Source: SKGA01 sp051819745
GTDB lineage: Archaea; Nanobdellota; Nanobdellia; Woesearchaeales; SKGA01
Direction of reading: 5' to 3'
DNA length: 64,000 nucleotides
NCBI GenBank assembly: GCA_051819745.1
Contig: JBNJGO010000001.1
Coordinates: 13,237-77,236 of the forward strand
Numbering within the stretch: position 1 is the stretch's first letter; each line of letters opens with the position of its first letter. Positions 25,395 to 33,126 of this stretch are shown piece after piece. The position numbers were made by a program, and so were the translations under genes. The notes under the pieces were generated by a model. It worked only from the letters and a program-made list of their open reading frames with translations, was not told the DNA's origin and searched no databases.

Positions 25395-25883
25395 TCATCG
25401 CTTTTTTTTCATCGCGTTTTTGAGAATATCTCCCATCGTCAAACCCTCGTCTTTTGTTGATGAAGGAAGTTCCATATCTTCTGGTTTCGCTTCAGCTTCT
25501 TCTATTAATTGTATGTTCAAAAGACGTTCTAGCTTGCGCGCTACACTGAAACGAGGACGCATGGAGTTTGATTCGAATTTATGGATAAGAGATTCTTTTT
25601 CATTTATTTGTTTTGCAAGTTTTTCGTGAGTAAGTCCTTTTTGTTCTCGAGCTCGCTTTATTATTGAAGGAAATGTTCCAATCAATTGTTTATTCTCATC
25701 AGGATCAGAACGAAATTTATTTCTGTTTCGTTGTCTTGTTTTGTTTTGTGTTAGTGTTGAAGTATGATCTTTTAGTGGTGTTCCGAAGCGAAGACATGCG
25801 GGGCACAAACTCATCTCAACCCCTTCCACTTTCGCTCTTGTCGTCTTAACATCTTTGTTTCCGCACATATCGCAATTTCCCAT
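25395..25883 (-). CDS. MBF1-like zinc-ribbon/helix-turn-helix protein
   Basis: This is archaeal multiprotein bridging factor 1. The N-terminal zinc ribbon has CDMCG and CPAC, and the helix-turn-helix is EQKGLTHEKLAKQINEKESL (residues ~85-105), followed by IHKFESNSMRPRF. A GGGAGGAAT box lies 8 nt upstream of the ATG at 25883, which is preferred over an in-frame start at 25910. In archaea MBF1 binds the ribosome and affects translation or transcription. A small putative gene lies 39 nt upstream on the same strand. Confidence 0.9.
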   Translation of the reverse strand: MGNCDMCGNKDVKTTRAKVEGVEMSLCPACLRFGTPLKDHTSTLTQNKTRQRNRNKFRSDPDENKQLIGTFPSIIKRAREQKGLTHEKLAKQINEKESLIHKFESNSMRPRFSVARKLERLLNIQLIEEAEAKPEDMELPSSTKDEGLTMGDILKNAMKKKR

Positions 25884-25921
25884 TCTATTCCTCCCTTCAT
25901 TCAATTTCAAGAATTATCTTA

Positions 25922-26110
25922 TTATAATCTATGTTTCTTGTCATTTTTATACTTTTCTCTTAATTCTCGATAGAAACCAATCCATTCACTCACCGAAACC
26001 TCGCTCTTAGCAAATAATGACTTACTGGTTGTAATCTTATCAAAACACTCTTTTAAGTAAACAATAGCAAGATATAAAAAACATTCTTTCTTATCTAGTG
26101 TTATGGTCAT
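25922..26110 (-). CDS. Small hypothetical protein upstream of MBF1
   Basis: The 62-aa frame has plausible protein composition (helical, with a Trp and aromatic residues: SVSEWIGFYREL) and sits just upstream of MBF1 on the same strand. Its only start lies 8 nt inside the divergent M24 gene and there is no ribosome-binding site, which lowers confidence. No function is suggested. Confidence 0.35.
   Translation of the reverse strand: MTITLDKKECFLYLAIVYLKECFDKITTSKSLFAKSEVSVSEWIGFYRELREKYKNDKKHRL
26073..26080 (+). promoter_or_regulatory. TATA element of the M24 gene
   Basis: TATAAAAA lies about 23-30 nt upstream of the ATG at 26103. Confidence 0.5.
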
Positions 26111-27155
26111 TTCAAAAAAAACTATTCGAGAATCCGATAAATCTGTTGCAAAATCGGCTGGTGTTGATGCTTGTTTATTCGTTTCAACTCAACGACAACC
26201 TTCTCTTTCAACAACACATCTTGTTGGTGTCGCTCCCGAAGATAGTTTTTTACTTACTTTTAAGAGAAAAAGACCTCTTCTCATTCATTCTCCATTAGAA
26301 CAACCTCCTCGTCTTAATAATATCGATACTCTCCCGTGGAAAAAAAACATTCTTTCTTCCATTCTCAAAAAACATCGTGTTTCCACACTCGGTGTTTGTT
26401 ATGATGAATTAACTAAAAAAGAGTTTGATTCTCTGCAAAAATCTTTGAAAAAGAAATCTTCTGTTTCAAAATTAAAAGATGTTTCTCCCGTCATTTCAAA
26501 ACGAAGACTGTTGAAAACTCCTTTCGAACAACGATTACTTCAAAAAGCAATTTCTCGAACTGAAAAAATTATAGCTGAGTTATGTCAAGCACTACCGTCG
26601 ATGACCTATGAAAAATCAGCTATTCAATTTATCAAAAAAAGAATTATAGACTATGGTGATGAACTTTCCTTCGAGCCAATTGTAGCGAGTGGTCGACAAT
26701 CAGGAAATCCTCATTATTACCCTTCATTGCGTTCCCGCTTGAAGAGAGGATTTTGCGTTATTGATATGGGTGTGCGTCATAAAGGATTTTGTGCTGACAT
26801 CACGCGAACAGTATTTTTGGGAACTCCAACAAAAAAAGAAAAAGAATTCTACACTCAAGTTCAACAAGAACAGTCTCGACTTGAAAATAACCTCGAAGCT
26901 GGTGTTTCCACAATAAAAACCGCTTTTCCCATGATTCACGCGTTAGGTCATGGTATTGGTCTTGAAGTTCATGAAAAACCTTTGGTTGGTAAAGATGTTC
27001 TCCATCCTGGAATGACTATTGCTCTAGAACCTGGATTATACACTCCAAAAGGCGGTGTTCGTATAGAGGATGACTATCTTGTGACTAGTTCTGGTCTTAA
27101 GCGCCTCTCCATATCTTCTAGAGACTTATGCGTCCTACCTATTAAAAAGAGCTAG
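26103..27155 (+). CDS. M24-family metallopeptidase (Xaa-Pro aminopeptidase-like)
   Basis: This 350-aa protein has a creatinase-like N-terminal domain and a pita-bread M24 domain. The five metal ligands can be placed: Asp in VIDMGVRHKG, Asp in CADITRTVF, His in HALGHGIGLEVHE, Glu in LEPGLY, and Glu in RIEDDYLV. The catalytic domain looks compact: the segment between the Asp and His ligands is shorter than in most prolidases. It is close to proline-specific aminopeptidases by these motifs, but the specific substrate cannot be read from sequence. Confidence 0.9.
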   Translation: MVISKKTIRESDKSVAKSAGVDACLFVSTQRQPSLSTTHLVGVAPEDSFLLTFKRKRPLLIHSPLEQPPRLNNIDTLPWKKNILSSILKKHRVSTLGVCYDELTKKEFDSLQKSLKKKSSVSKLKDVSPVISKRRLLKTPFEQRLLQKAISRTEKIIAELCQALPSMTYEKSAIQFIKKRIIDYGDELSFEPIVASGRQSGNPHYYPSLRSRLKRGFCVIDMGVRHKGFCADITRTVFLGTPTKKEKEFYTQVQQEQSRLENNLEAGVSTIKTAFPMIHALGHGIGLEVHEKPLVGKDVLHPGMTIALEPGLYTPKGGVRIEDDYLVTSSGLKRLSISSRDLCVLPIKKS

Positions 27156-27230
27156 TTTGTTTTTTCTTCATAGTTACAACCATCCTCAAACACAATATTT
27201 TTAAATGAACTTGCTTGTTATCATTGTCAT

Positions 27231-28541
27231 ATGGAAGATATTGTTGTAGGGCGAAGTAAATCTGACTTGAAAAAATATGGTCTTAAAGGTTCTATTTTTT
27301 TAGGAAAACATTATATTTCTATGGGGACAACAACTGCCCTCTCAAACAATGTTCACATGGATGTTGCTGGAGCCCACGTTGTTTTCATCTGTGGTAAGAG
27401 GGGTGGTGGTAAAAGTTATACTATGGGTGCTATAGCTGAAGGGTTTCACCTTCTTGACCAAGCTATCAAACAAAATCTTTCAGTAATTCTCCTTGATACA
27501 ATGGGAGTTTATTGGACTATGAAATATCCTAATTATCAAGATAAAGAACTTCTTGAAAAATGGGGTTTAAAACCAGAATCGATTCCTGTTAAAATATTCA
27601 CTCCTGAAAAATATTATCATATTTATAAAAAACAAGGTATTCCTACTGATGTCCCCTTCACGATGGTTCCTTCAGATCTCGACCCTGATGATTGGTGTAA
27701 TGCCTTTCGTGTAGATAAATATAGTGCTGAAGGAATTCTCATAAACAGAACCATCCTCGATCTCAAAAAAGAACAAGAAACATTTCAAATAAAAGATGTT
27801 GTTTCTGCAATAAAAAAAGATGATGAATCCGAAAAAGAAGATAGGGATGCTGTAACTTCGATGTTTCTTATGGCTGATAATTGGGGTGTGTTTTCTGATC
27901 ATGGTACTCCTCTTCACGAACTTGCTAAAGGTGGTCAGATAAGTGTTCTTGATGTATCCTGTTATGCGACCATGCCTGGAGGGTGGGATGTTAAGGCTCT
28001 TATGGTTGGTCTTGTTGGTCAACGATTGTTTGTTGAGCGAATGAAATATCGTAAAAGCGAAGAATATGGCTCGGTAACTTCTGCAACAAATTTTTTTACT
28101 TCACAAAAAAAAGAACGTCAAGACATGCCTCTAGTATGGTTGGTTATTGATGAAGCTCATGAATTCATCCCTCATGATGGAAAAGTCGCTTCAACCGATG
28201 CTCTTGTAACTATAATGCGTGAAGGTCGTCAGCCAGGCATTTCTCTTATTCTCGCAACCCAGCAACCAGGAAAAATTCATACTGATGTTATGACACAATC
28301 TGATACTGTATTATCTCATCGTATCACTGCAAAGATGGATGTTGAAGCGTTGAGTCTTATCATGCAATCCTACATGCGTGATGGTCTTACCAAAGAATTA
28401 GATAAACTTCCTCGTGAAAAGGGAGCTGGTGTTTTGTTTGATGATAATAATGAGAAAATGTACCCTATTCGAGTTCGACCCAGATTTACTTGGCACGGTG
28501 GATCAAGCCCTACTGCTGTTCCTGATGAAAAAAAAGAATAG
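27231..28541 (+). CDS. HerA-like/DUF87 ATPase
   Basis: This 436-aa P-loop ATPase of the FtsK/HerA clan carries Walker A FICGKRGGGKSYTMG (near residue 60), Walker B PLVWLVIDEAHEFIP, and a sensor-like LILATQQPGKI. Its N-terminus (MEDIVVGRSKSDLKKYG) resembles a small HAS-barrel-like domain. HerA normally works with NurA nuclease in end resection, but no nurA gene is adjacent. It may therefore be a related ATPase with another role. TTTTTAAAT (27198-27206) precedes the ATG by about 25 nt. Confidence 0.85.
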   Translation: MEDIVVGRSKSDLKKYGLKGSIFLGKHYISMGTTTALSNNVHMDVAGAHVVFICGKRGGGKSYTMGAIAEGFHLLDQAIKQNLSVILLDTMGVYWTMKYPNYQDKELLEKWGLKPESIPVKIFTPEKYYHIYKKQGIPTDVPFTMVPSDLDPDDWCNAFRVDKYSAEGILINRTILDLKKEQETFQIKDVVSAIKKDDESEKEDRDAVTSMFLMADNWGVFSDHGTPLHELAKGGQISVLDVSCYATMPGGWDVKALMVGLVGQRLFVERMKYRKSEEYGSVTSATNFFTSQKKERQDMPLVWLVIDEAHEFIPHDGKVASTDALVTIMREGRQPGISLILATQQPGKIHTDVMTQSDTVLSHRITAKMDVEALSLIMQSYMRDGLTKELDKLPREKGAGVLFDDNNEKMYPIRVRPRFTWHGGSSPTAVPDEKKE

Positions 28542-28584
28542 AATAATTTATTTCTACACTGTTTTCAAAAAACATCTTGTTTGT

Positions 28585-29031
28585 TTATGCGAGCAGTTCT
28601 TTGATTATCTCTTCCGAACGTTGTTTTGTTTTAGGATGTGCTGCTATCATTAATTTGAAATGAATACAATCTCCGTGCTCGACAATTGTTGGTTTATCAT
28701 TTTCAACCATTTTTTTCTTATCCAATCGAAGATAAAACCTTCCTTTCTCATCAACACGATTTGTCTGAGAACTTATTTCTTCACACACCTTGCTTCCTAA
28801 TCGCTCTTTAAGTGTTGAAACAATATATCTTAAGTATTTACTTGTTGTAGTATGTAATTGAAGCGAAGTTATACTTTGATCTTCTTGTATATGTAGTTCT
28901 TCCTGCTTAAGTGTTGCTTTTTGTTTATCAAAATCGTCTGGAAGAAATCTTTCAAGAATTTCTTTGTAAATATCAATATCTTCTGATTCATGTACAAAAA
29001 CTGTTATTGTGATATAATGTAGTGGAAACAT
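28585..29031 (-). CDS. COG1325-type predicted exosome/RNA-binding subunit
   Basis: This 148-aa protein matches the archaeal COG1325 family pattern: an N-terminal strand-rich region (YITITVFVHESED), then NRVDEKGRFYLRLDKKKMV and a terminal HGDCIHFKLMIAAHP. The family was predicted to act with RNA-processing complexes; its exact role is not settled. It is divergent from the PAN gene and both starts are about 27-30 nt from one TTTAAA box. Confidence 0.75.
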   Translation of the reverse strand: MFPLHYITITVFVHESEDIDIYKEILERFLPDDFDKQKATLKQEELHIQEDQSITSLQLHTTTSKYLRYIVSTLKERLGSKVCEEISSQTNRVDEKGRFYLRLDKKKMVENDKPTIVEHGDCIHFKLMIAAHPKTKQRSEEIIKELLA

Positions 29032-29057
29032 AGTATTACAGTGGTGAAACAGTCAGA

Positions 29058-29063
29058 TTTAAA
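29058..29063. promoter_or_regulatory. Shared palindromic TATA core between COG1325 and PAN genes
   Basis: TTTAAA within GATTTAAAAAGTC lies 27 nt from the minus-strand ATG (29031) and about 28-30 nt from the plus-strand ATG (29091). No other TATA-like box is closer to either start. Confidence 0.55.
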
Positions 29064-29090
29064 AAGTCTCTCTTATTACTGGACCTTATT

Positions 29091-30230
29091 ATGACATCTA
29101 ATAATCGCGTAGAAGGGGGAAGTTTCGCCTTTGAAAGTAATGCTCAAGATACTGAGCAAGAAAATAGGTTGCTTCGAGAAACTATTTCTCAACTTAAACA
29201 TGAGCTTGATCGATTCAGATCGCCTGCGCTTCTTGTTGCAGAGGTGGTCGAGCTTGTTGATGATAATCACGCTCTTATAGTTATGCCAAACGGTAATAAA
29301 TTCTTTGTTGATATGGCTCAGGAATTTGAAAATCTAAAACCGGGAGATTCTGTTCTCATAGAACAAAAGAACTTAACTATTGTTGAAAAAATAGAAACAA
29401 ATAAACGTTTTAATGTCGAACAATTTGTTATTGTTGAAAAGCCAAATATTGGTTGGGATGATGTTGGAGGTCTTGACAATCAAGCAAGGGAAGTTCGAGA
29501 AGTTGTTGAGATGCCACTAAAAAAACCGGAACTTTTCAAAAAAGTTGGTATCGAACCTCCGAAAGGAATTCTTCTTCATGGTAAACCTGGAACTGGTAAG
29601 ACTCTTCTTGCAAAAGCAGTTGCAACAAGCACAAATTCAACATTCATCGAAGTTGTTGGTAGTGAGTTAGTTCAAAAATTTATTGGTGAAGGTGCAAAAC
29701 TTGTCAAGGAGATTTTTGAATATGCTCGGCGACATGCTCCTGCAGTTGTATTTATCGATGAACTGGATTCTTTAGCAGCTAATCGTGTAGAACTCGGAAC
29801 TAGTGGTGAGCGAGAAGTTCAGCGAACATTCATGCAATTTCTTGCTGAAATTGATGGTTTCACTCCGCTATCAGATGTTAAAATAATTGGTTGTACAAAT
29901 AGAAAAGATATTCTTGACCCTGCTATTATGCGTCCTGGACGACTTGATCGTCATATTGAAATACCTGCACCTACTAAAGATGGTGTTGAACAGATTTTCA
30001 AGATTCACACAAAGAACATGCGTCTTGAAAAAGGGTTTGATTATACTGCAATCATCAAGTTATTAGATGGTTTTACTGGTGCTGAAATTCGTTCTGTTTG
30101 CACTGAAGCGGGTTATGTTGCTATTCGAAAAAATCGAAAGACTCTTCGCCTTTCCGATTTCAAATCTGCATTTGAGAAAGTTTCTGCAAATGAAGAAGAT
30201 TCTCCTGAAATGCTTTCGATGTACACATAA
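29091..30230 (+). CDS. pan: Proteasome-activating nucleotidase (PAN)
   Basis: This 379-aa AAA ATPase unfolds proteins for the 20S proteasome. A short N-terminal coiled coil (residues ~20-45) is followed by an OB domain and the AAA domain with Walker A HGKPGTGKTLLAKA, pore loop KFIGEGA, Walker B VVFIDELDSL and the arginine finger region MRPGRLDRHIEIP. The C-terminal residues MYT fit the HbYX motif that docks into the proteasome alpha ring. The length is slightly short, mainly in the N-terminal coiled coil. Proteasome subunits are not in this window. Confidence 0.95.
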   Translation: MTSNNRVEGGSFAFESNAQDTEQENRLLRETISQLKHELDRFRSPALLVAEVVELVDDNHALIVMPNGNKFFVDMAQEFENLKPGDSVLIEQKNLTIVEKIETNKRFNVEQFVIVEKPNIGWDDVGGLDNQAREVREVVEMPLKKPELFKKVGIEPPKGILLHGKPGTGKTLLAKAVATSTNSTFIEVVGSELVQKFIGEGAKLVKEIFEYARRHAPAVVFIDELDSLAANRVELGTSGEREVQRTFMQFLAEIDGFTPLSDVKIIGCTNRKDILDPAIMRPGRLDRHIEIPAPTKDGVEQIFKIHTKNMRLEKGFDYTAIIKLLDGFTGAEIRSVCTEAGYVAIRKNRKTLRLSDFKSAFEKVSANEEDSPEMLSMYT

Positions 30231-30278
30231 TTTTTTCTTTTTTTCCTTCTAATTCTTTTTAACTTCAATGAGAACATA

Positions 30279-30285
30279 TTTATAT
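30279..30285 (+). promoter_or_regulatory. TATA element of the GNAT gene
   Basis: TTTATAT lies about 24-30 nt upstream of the ATG at 30309 and places that ATG, not the TTG at 30297, as the start. Confidence 0.5.
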
Positions 30286-30308
30286 GACTTCCACATTTGT
30301 CGTGTTTC

Positions 30309-30725
30309 ATGATTATCACACCTGCGACTTCAAAAGACATTGAACAATGTGTTAAACTCAGTAGAATTCCTGAATTTCAATATCCTACCGGTGAGTTTCC
30401 CGATAAAATATATTTCACAAACGCTTTAGATAATATTTTTTTGGTTGGAAAAAAAGATAAGGATACTATCGTAGGTTTGATTGTAGGATACTCGTTAACA
30501 CCTGACTTGGTTTATCTTGATTTGCTTGCTGTTTCACCATCCTTTCGAGGAAAGTCGCTTGGTCAGCGCCTATTATCTTCATTTCGAAAGGAATTAGAAA
30601 AATTAAACATTAAAGATTATTTTCTAATAGCGCCTTCTTCTAATGAAAAAACCCTCAATTTTTATAGAAAAAATGATCTTGTCGAAGGTAAAGAGTACAC
30701 CTTGTTTTGCGATAAAGTGAACTGA
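30309..30725 (+). CDS. GNAT-family N-acetyltransferase
   Basis: The 138-aa protein has the GNAT core: strand LDLLAVSPSFRGKSLGQRLL includes the acetyl-CoA pyrophosphate-binding R/Q-x-x-G-x-G/A-like loop (RGKSLGQ), followed by a helix and NEKTLNFYRKNDL, the usual Asn/Tyr motif near the C-terminus. It resembles RimI-type protein acetyltransferases in length, but the acceptor cannot be deduced. Confidence 0.85.
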   Translation: MIITPATSKDIEQCVKLSRIPEFQYPTGEFPDKIYFTNALDNIFLVGKKDKDTIVGLIVGYSLTPDLVYLDLLAVSPSFRGKSLGQRLLSSFRKELEKLNIKDYFLIAPSSNEKTLNFYRKNDLVEGKEYTLFCDKVN

Positions 30726-31073
30726 TGTTAGAATAATGTGGATTTGTGCTCTCTAGTTATGCTCGACAGTGTCCTGTCGGCAACTCGGCAAACGTTTTGT
30801 TTTCCAAGTCATCCGTTAATCATTGAAAATATTTTGAATGATAGAATAATGTGGATTCGTGCTCTCTAGTTACATCCGTTAATCTTTGGCTTTTGCCTCA
30901 TTGGGTGTTCACTCGGTCTTTGCACGAATCCTTTTTTTGTAGAATGTTGCTTTGTTTAAAAATGTATGTTTGTTTTTGTTTAGAATTTGTTTTTTTTTTG
31001 GTTGTTATTTGCTCTCTAGTTATGCTGGGAAAAAATCTTTTTTTTTTCCGGCACGCCAGCAGTTTCGACTTTT
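30726..31073. repeat. Non-coding region with imperfect direct repeats and a hairpin
   Basis: A 31-nt sequence starting TAGAATAATGTGGATT occurs at 30729-30759 and 30842-30872 with one mismatch. Its core GCTCTCTAGTTA recurs at 31011-31022, and CATCCGTTAATC occurs twice (30810, 30873). A stem-loop CGACAG-TGTC-CTGTCG sits at 30764-30779. Codon-like structure is absent. This could be a small RNA locus or a decayed repeat element. Confidence 0.6.
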
Positions 31074-32096
31074 CTAATCGAGAAGTTTAAAATCAACACA
31101 GATTCGATACGTTCTTGGCGCATGCTGTCCTGCCTTGATTATATCAATTATTTCATATTTTCTTCCTGCTTTTTTGCAATACCTGTCAATCTCTTGTGTT
31201 GCTTTATTGAAATCGTCTTGATGGTAGAAAGCATACATATGGATTGTCGCTCCTTTTCTCGCTAGGGGTAGTGTTATATCAAGAAATTCTTCCGCTGTTT
31301 TTGGTAGTGGCATAACAATCCGGTCGAATGTTTCATCTAGTGTGGGGATTACTTCTCTAACATCACCACAATAAAGATCGACATTGTTGCACTTGTTTTC
31401 TGCGATATTTTTAAGCGCGTATTTATGTCCTTGAGGATTTATTTCAACGCCTACAATGTGTTGTGCAGGACTGTTTTTTGAAAAAACGCAAGGGTATGGT
31501 CCTGCTCCTGAGAACATTACTAGAACATCTTCGCCTTCTTGAATTTGTTGTGCAATACGTTTTCTTTCAGTTGATAATCGTGCTGAAAAATATACGCTTT
31601 CAACATTAACCGTGATAGTGCAACCATTTTCTTTGTAACGTGCGACTTTGGTTTTATTGCCCGCCAGGTGCTTTAACTCTTGAGTTCGATATACGCCTTC
31701 ATGCTTATTTTGTTTAGCAAGAACAGTTTTAACAAGAGGATTTGATTGTAATAGGAGCTTTCCGATTACTGTTTGTTTGTCTTCAAGCTCGGGTGGTATT
31801 TCTATAATTGCAATACTTCCAAGAACATCATATGCTGTGTTCACTTGTTGAAGTTCTTTTTTTGACAAGTGTTTTTCAAGAACTTCTTTAAGTGGTTCTG
31901 CTTGAAGTAATTTCTTGTGTTTGTGTAATGTGGTATTTACAAGAGGATATGTTCCTTCGTATTCTTCTGTCACTGGAAAGAATAGCATTCCATCTTCTTT
32001 TTTTGGTTTATAATTGTGATTGAGATATTCTTTTGAAAGTAAGTATTGTTTTGCTTTTTGAGCATCTTGTAAAGGTATTTTTATTGCTAAAACCAT
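31074..32096 (-). CDS. Trm5-family tRNA (guanine37-N1)-methyltransferase
   Basis: This 340-aa class I methyltransferase has the Trm5 layout: N-terminal substrate domain, then the SAM domain with motif I VLVMFSGAGPYPCVFSK, acidic motif II HIVGVEINPQGHKYA, motif III YCGDVREVIP and the Trm5-type motif IV MPLPKTAEEFL in place of NPPY. The family makes m1G37, which prevents frameshifting; some members make wyosine derivatives, so the exact subtype is open. A TTTTATAAAAAT box (32122-32133) lies 26 nt upstream. Confidence 0.93.
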   Translation of the reverse strand: MVLAIKIPLQDAQKAKQYLLSKEYLNHNYKPKKEDGMLFFPVTEEYEGTYPLVNTTLHKHKKLLQAEPLKEVLEKHLSKKELQQVNTAYDVLGSIAIIEIPPELEDKQTVIGKLLLQSNPLVKTVLAKQNKHEGVYRTQELKHLAGNKTKVARYKENGCTITVNVESVYFSARLSTERKRIAQQIQEGEDVLVMFSGAGPYPCVFSKNSPAQHIVGVEINPQGHKYALKNIAENKCNNVDLYCGDVREVIPTLDETFDRIVMPLPKTAEEFLDITLPLARKGATIHMYAFYHQDDFNKATQEIDRYCKKAGRKYEIIDIIKAGQHAPRTYRICVDFKLLD

Positions 32097-32147
32097 TATT
32101 GTTAAGAAAACGCTCTCTATTTTATAAAAATACTGTTTTGATGGATT

Positions 32148-33095
32148 TTATTGTTTGTTGTAGAGAAGTTTTGCTCCTTGCAGTATAGCATCTACTTCTT
32201 TGTGATTGTTTGCTTTTCTAATATCTTGTTTTAGTTTTTTCGCTTGTCTAGTTTCTGATATTAGCCAACATATATGATCTTGATATTGGTTAAGTGTTTG
32301 CTTTTGTTCTTTCAAATAATGTTTTCTAAATACTGTGATATATTCTCTCGCTTCAGGATTGTCGATCGGTTTTGAGTTGAGCGCTTGCTGTGCTGTTTTG
32401 AATATTCCTGGATTGTTTCTTGCTAGTCGTCCAATCATGATTCCATCAGCATAGTGTTGTTCGAGAAGAAATTTTGTATGTCCTGGTTTAGCAATATCTC
32501 CATTTGCAATTACAGGTATTGAAAGATGTTTTTTGAGTTTCTTAAACGAATCCCAATCTGCTTTTCCACTATATCCTTGTCTAACTGTTCTTGCGTGTAA
32601 GATAACTGCATCAACACCTTCTTCTTGAGCGATTAATCCAATCTCAAGATAATTAATACGTTTATCATCAAATCCTTTTCGTATTTTTATTGTCAACGGC
32701 TTTGTCGTGGCTTGTCGTATTGTTCTGATTAACAATCTTAGTTTTTGAGGTTGCGTGAGCAAATACCCTCCTTTTTTCTCTCCAAGCACTCTTTTGAGAG
32801 GACATCCGCAATTAAGATCAAAACAGTTAACGTATGCTTCAGTTTGTTTTATTAATTCAAGAGCTTTTTTACTGTCTGAAGTTAATAATTGAAACGAGAC
32901 CGGGATTGTGATTTGCTCTAATTTTTTGAGATCATAGAAATTATCTTCAACTGATTCTATTGCTTGGGTTTCAACCATTCCCGCGCCGTATATCGCGCAT
33001 GTTTTCATGAATGATATTGAATTCACGCCTTCCATTGGAGCCAGGATTAAAGGATTATCGAGGGTTAACGTTCCTATCTTGAGTTCTTCTTTCAT
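32148..33095 (-). CDS. dus: tRNA-dihydrouridine synthase
   Basis: This 315-aa FMN-dependent TIM-barrel enzyme reduces uridines in tRNA. The N-terminus ILAPMEGVNSISFMK and the catalytic-Cys motif FDLNCGCPLKRVLG match the family. FMN contacts are seen in TIKIRKGFDD, VILHARTVRQGYSG and IPVIANGDI. It lies 32 nt downstream of the Hel308 fragment on the same strand without an obvious own promoter, so the two are probably co-transcribed. Confidence 0.93.
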   Translation of the reverse strand: MKEELKIGTLTLDNPLILAPMEGVNSISFMKTCAIYGAGMVETQAIESVEDNFYDLKKLEQITIPVSFQLLTSDSKKALELIKQTEAYVNCFDLNCGCPLKRVLGEKKGGYLLTQPQKLRLLIRTIRQATTKPLTIKIRKGFDDKRINYLEIGLIAQEEGVDAVILHARTVRQGYSGKADWDSFKKLKKHLSIPVIANGDIAKPGHTKFLLEQHYADGIMIGRLARNNPGIFKTAQQALNSKPIDNPEAREYITVFRKHYLKEQKQTLNQYQDHICWLISETRQAKKLKQDIRKANNHKEVDAILQGAKLLYNKQ

Positions 33096-33126
33096 CGTGT
33101 TTTTCTCTGTTTTTCTTTGATTTCGA

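Noticed and set aside
30851..31090. Cys/Phe-rich 79-aa frame in the intergenic repeat region
   Set aside because: Low-complexity T-rich sequence with no start context.
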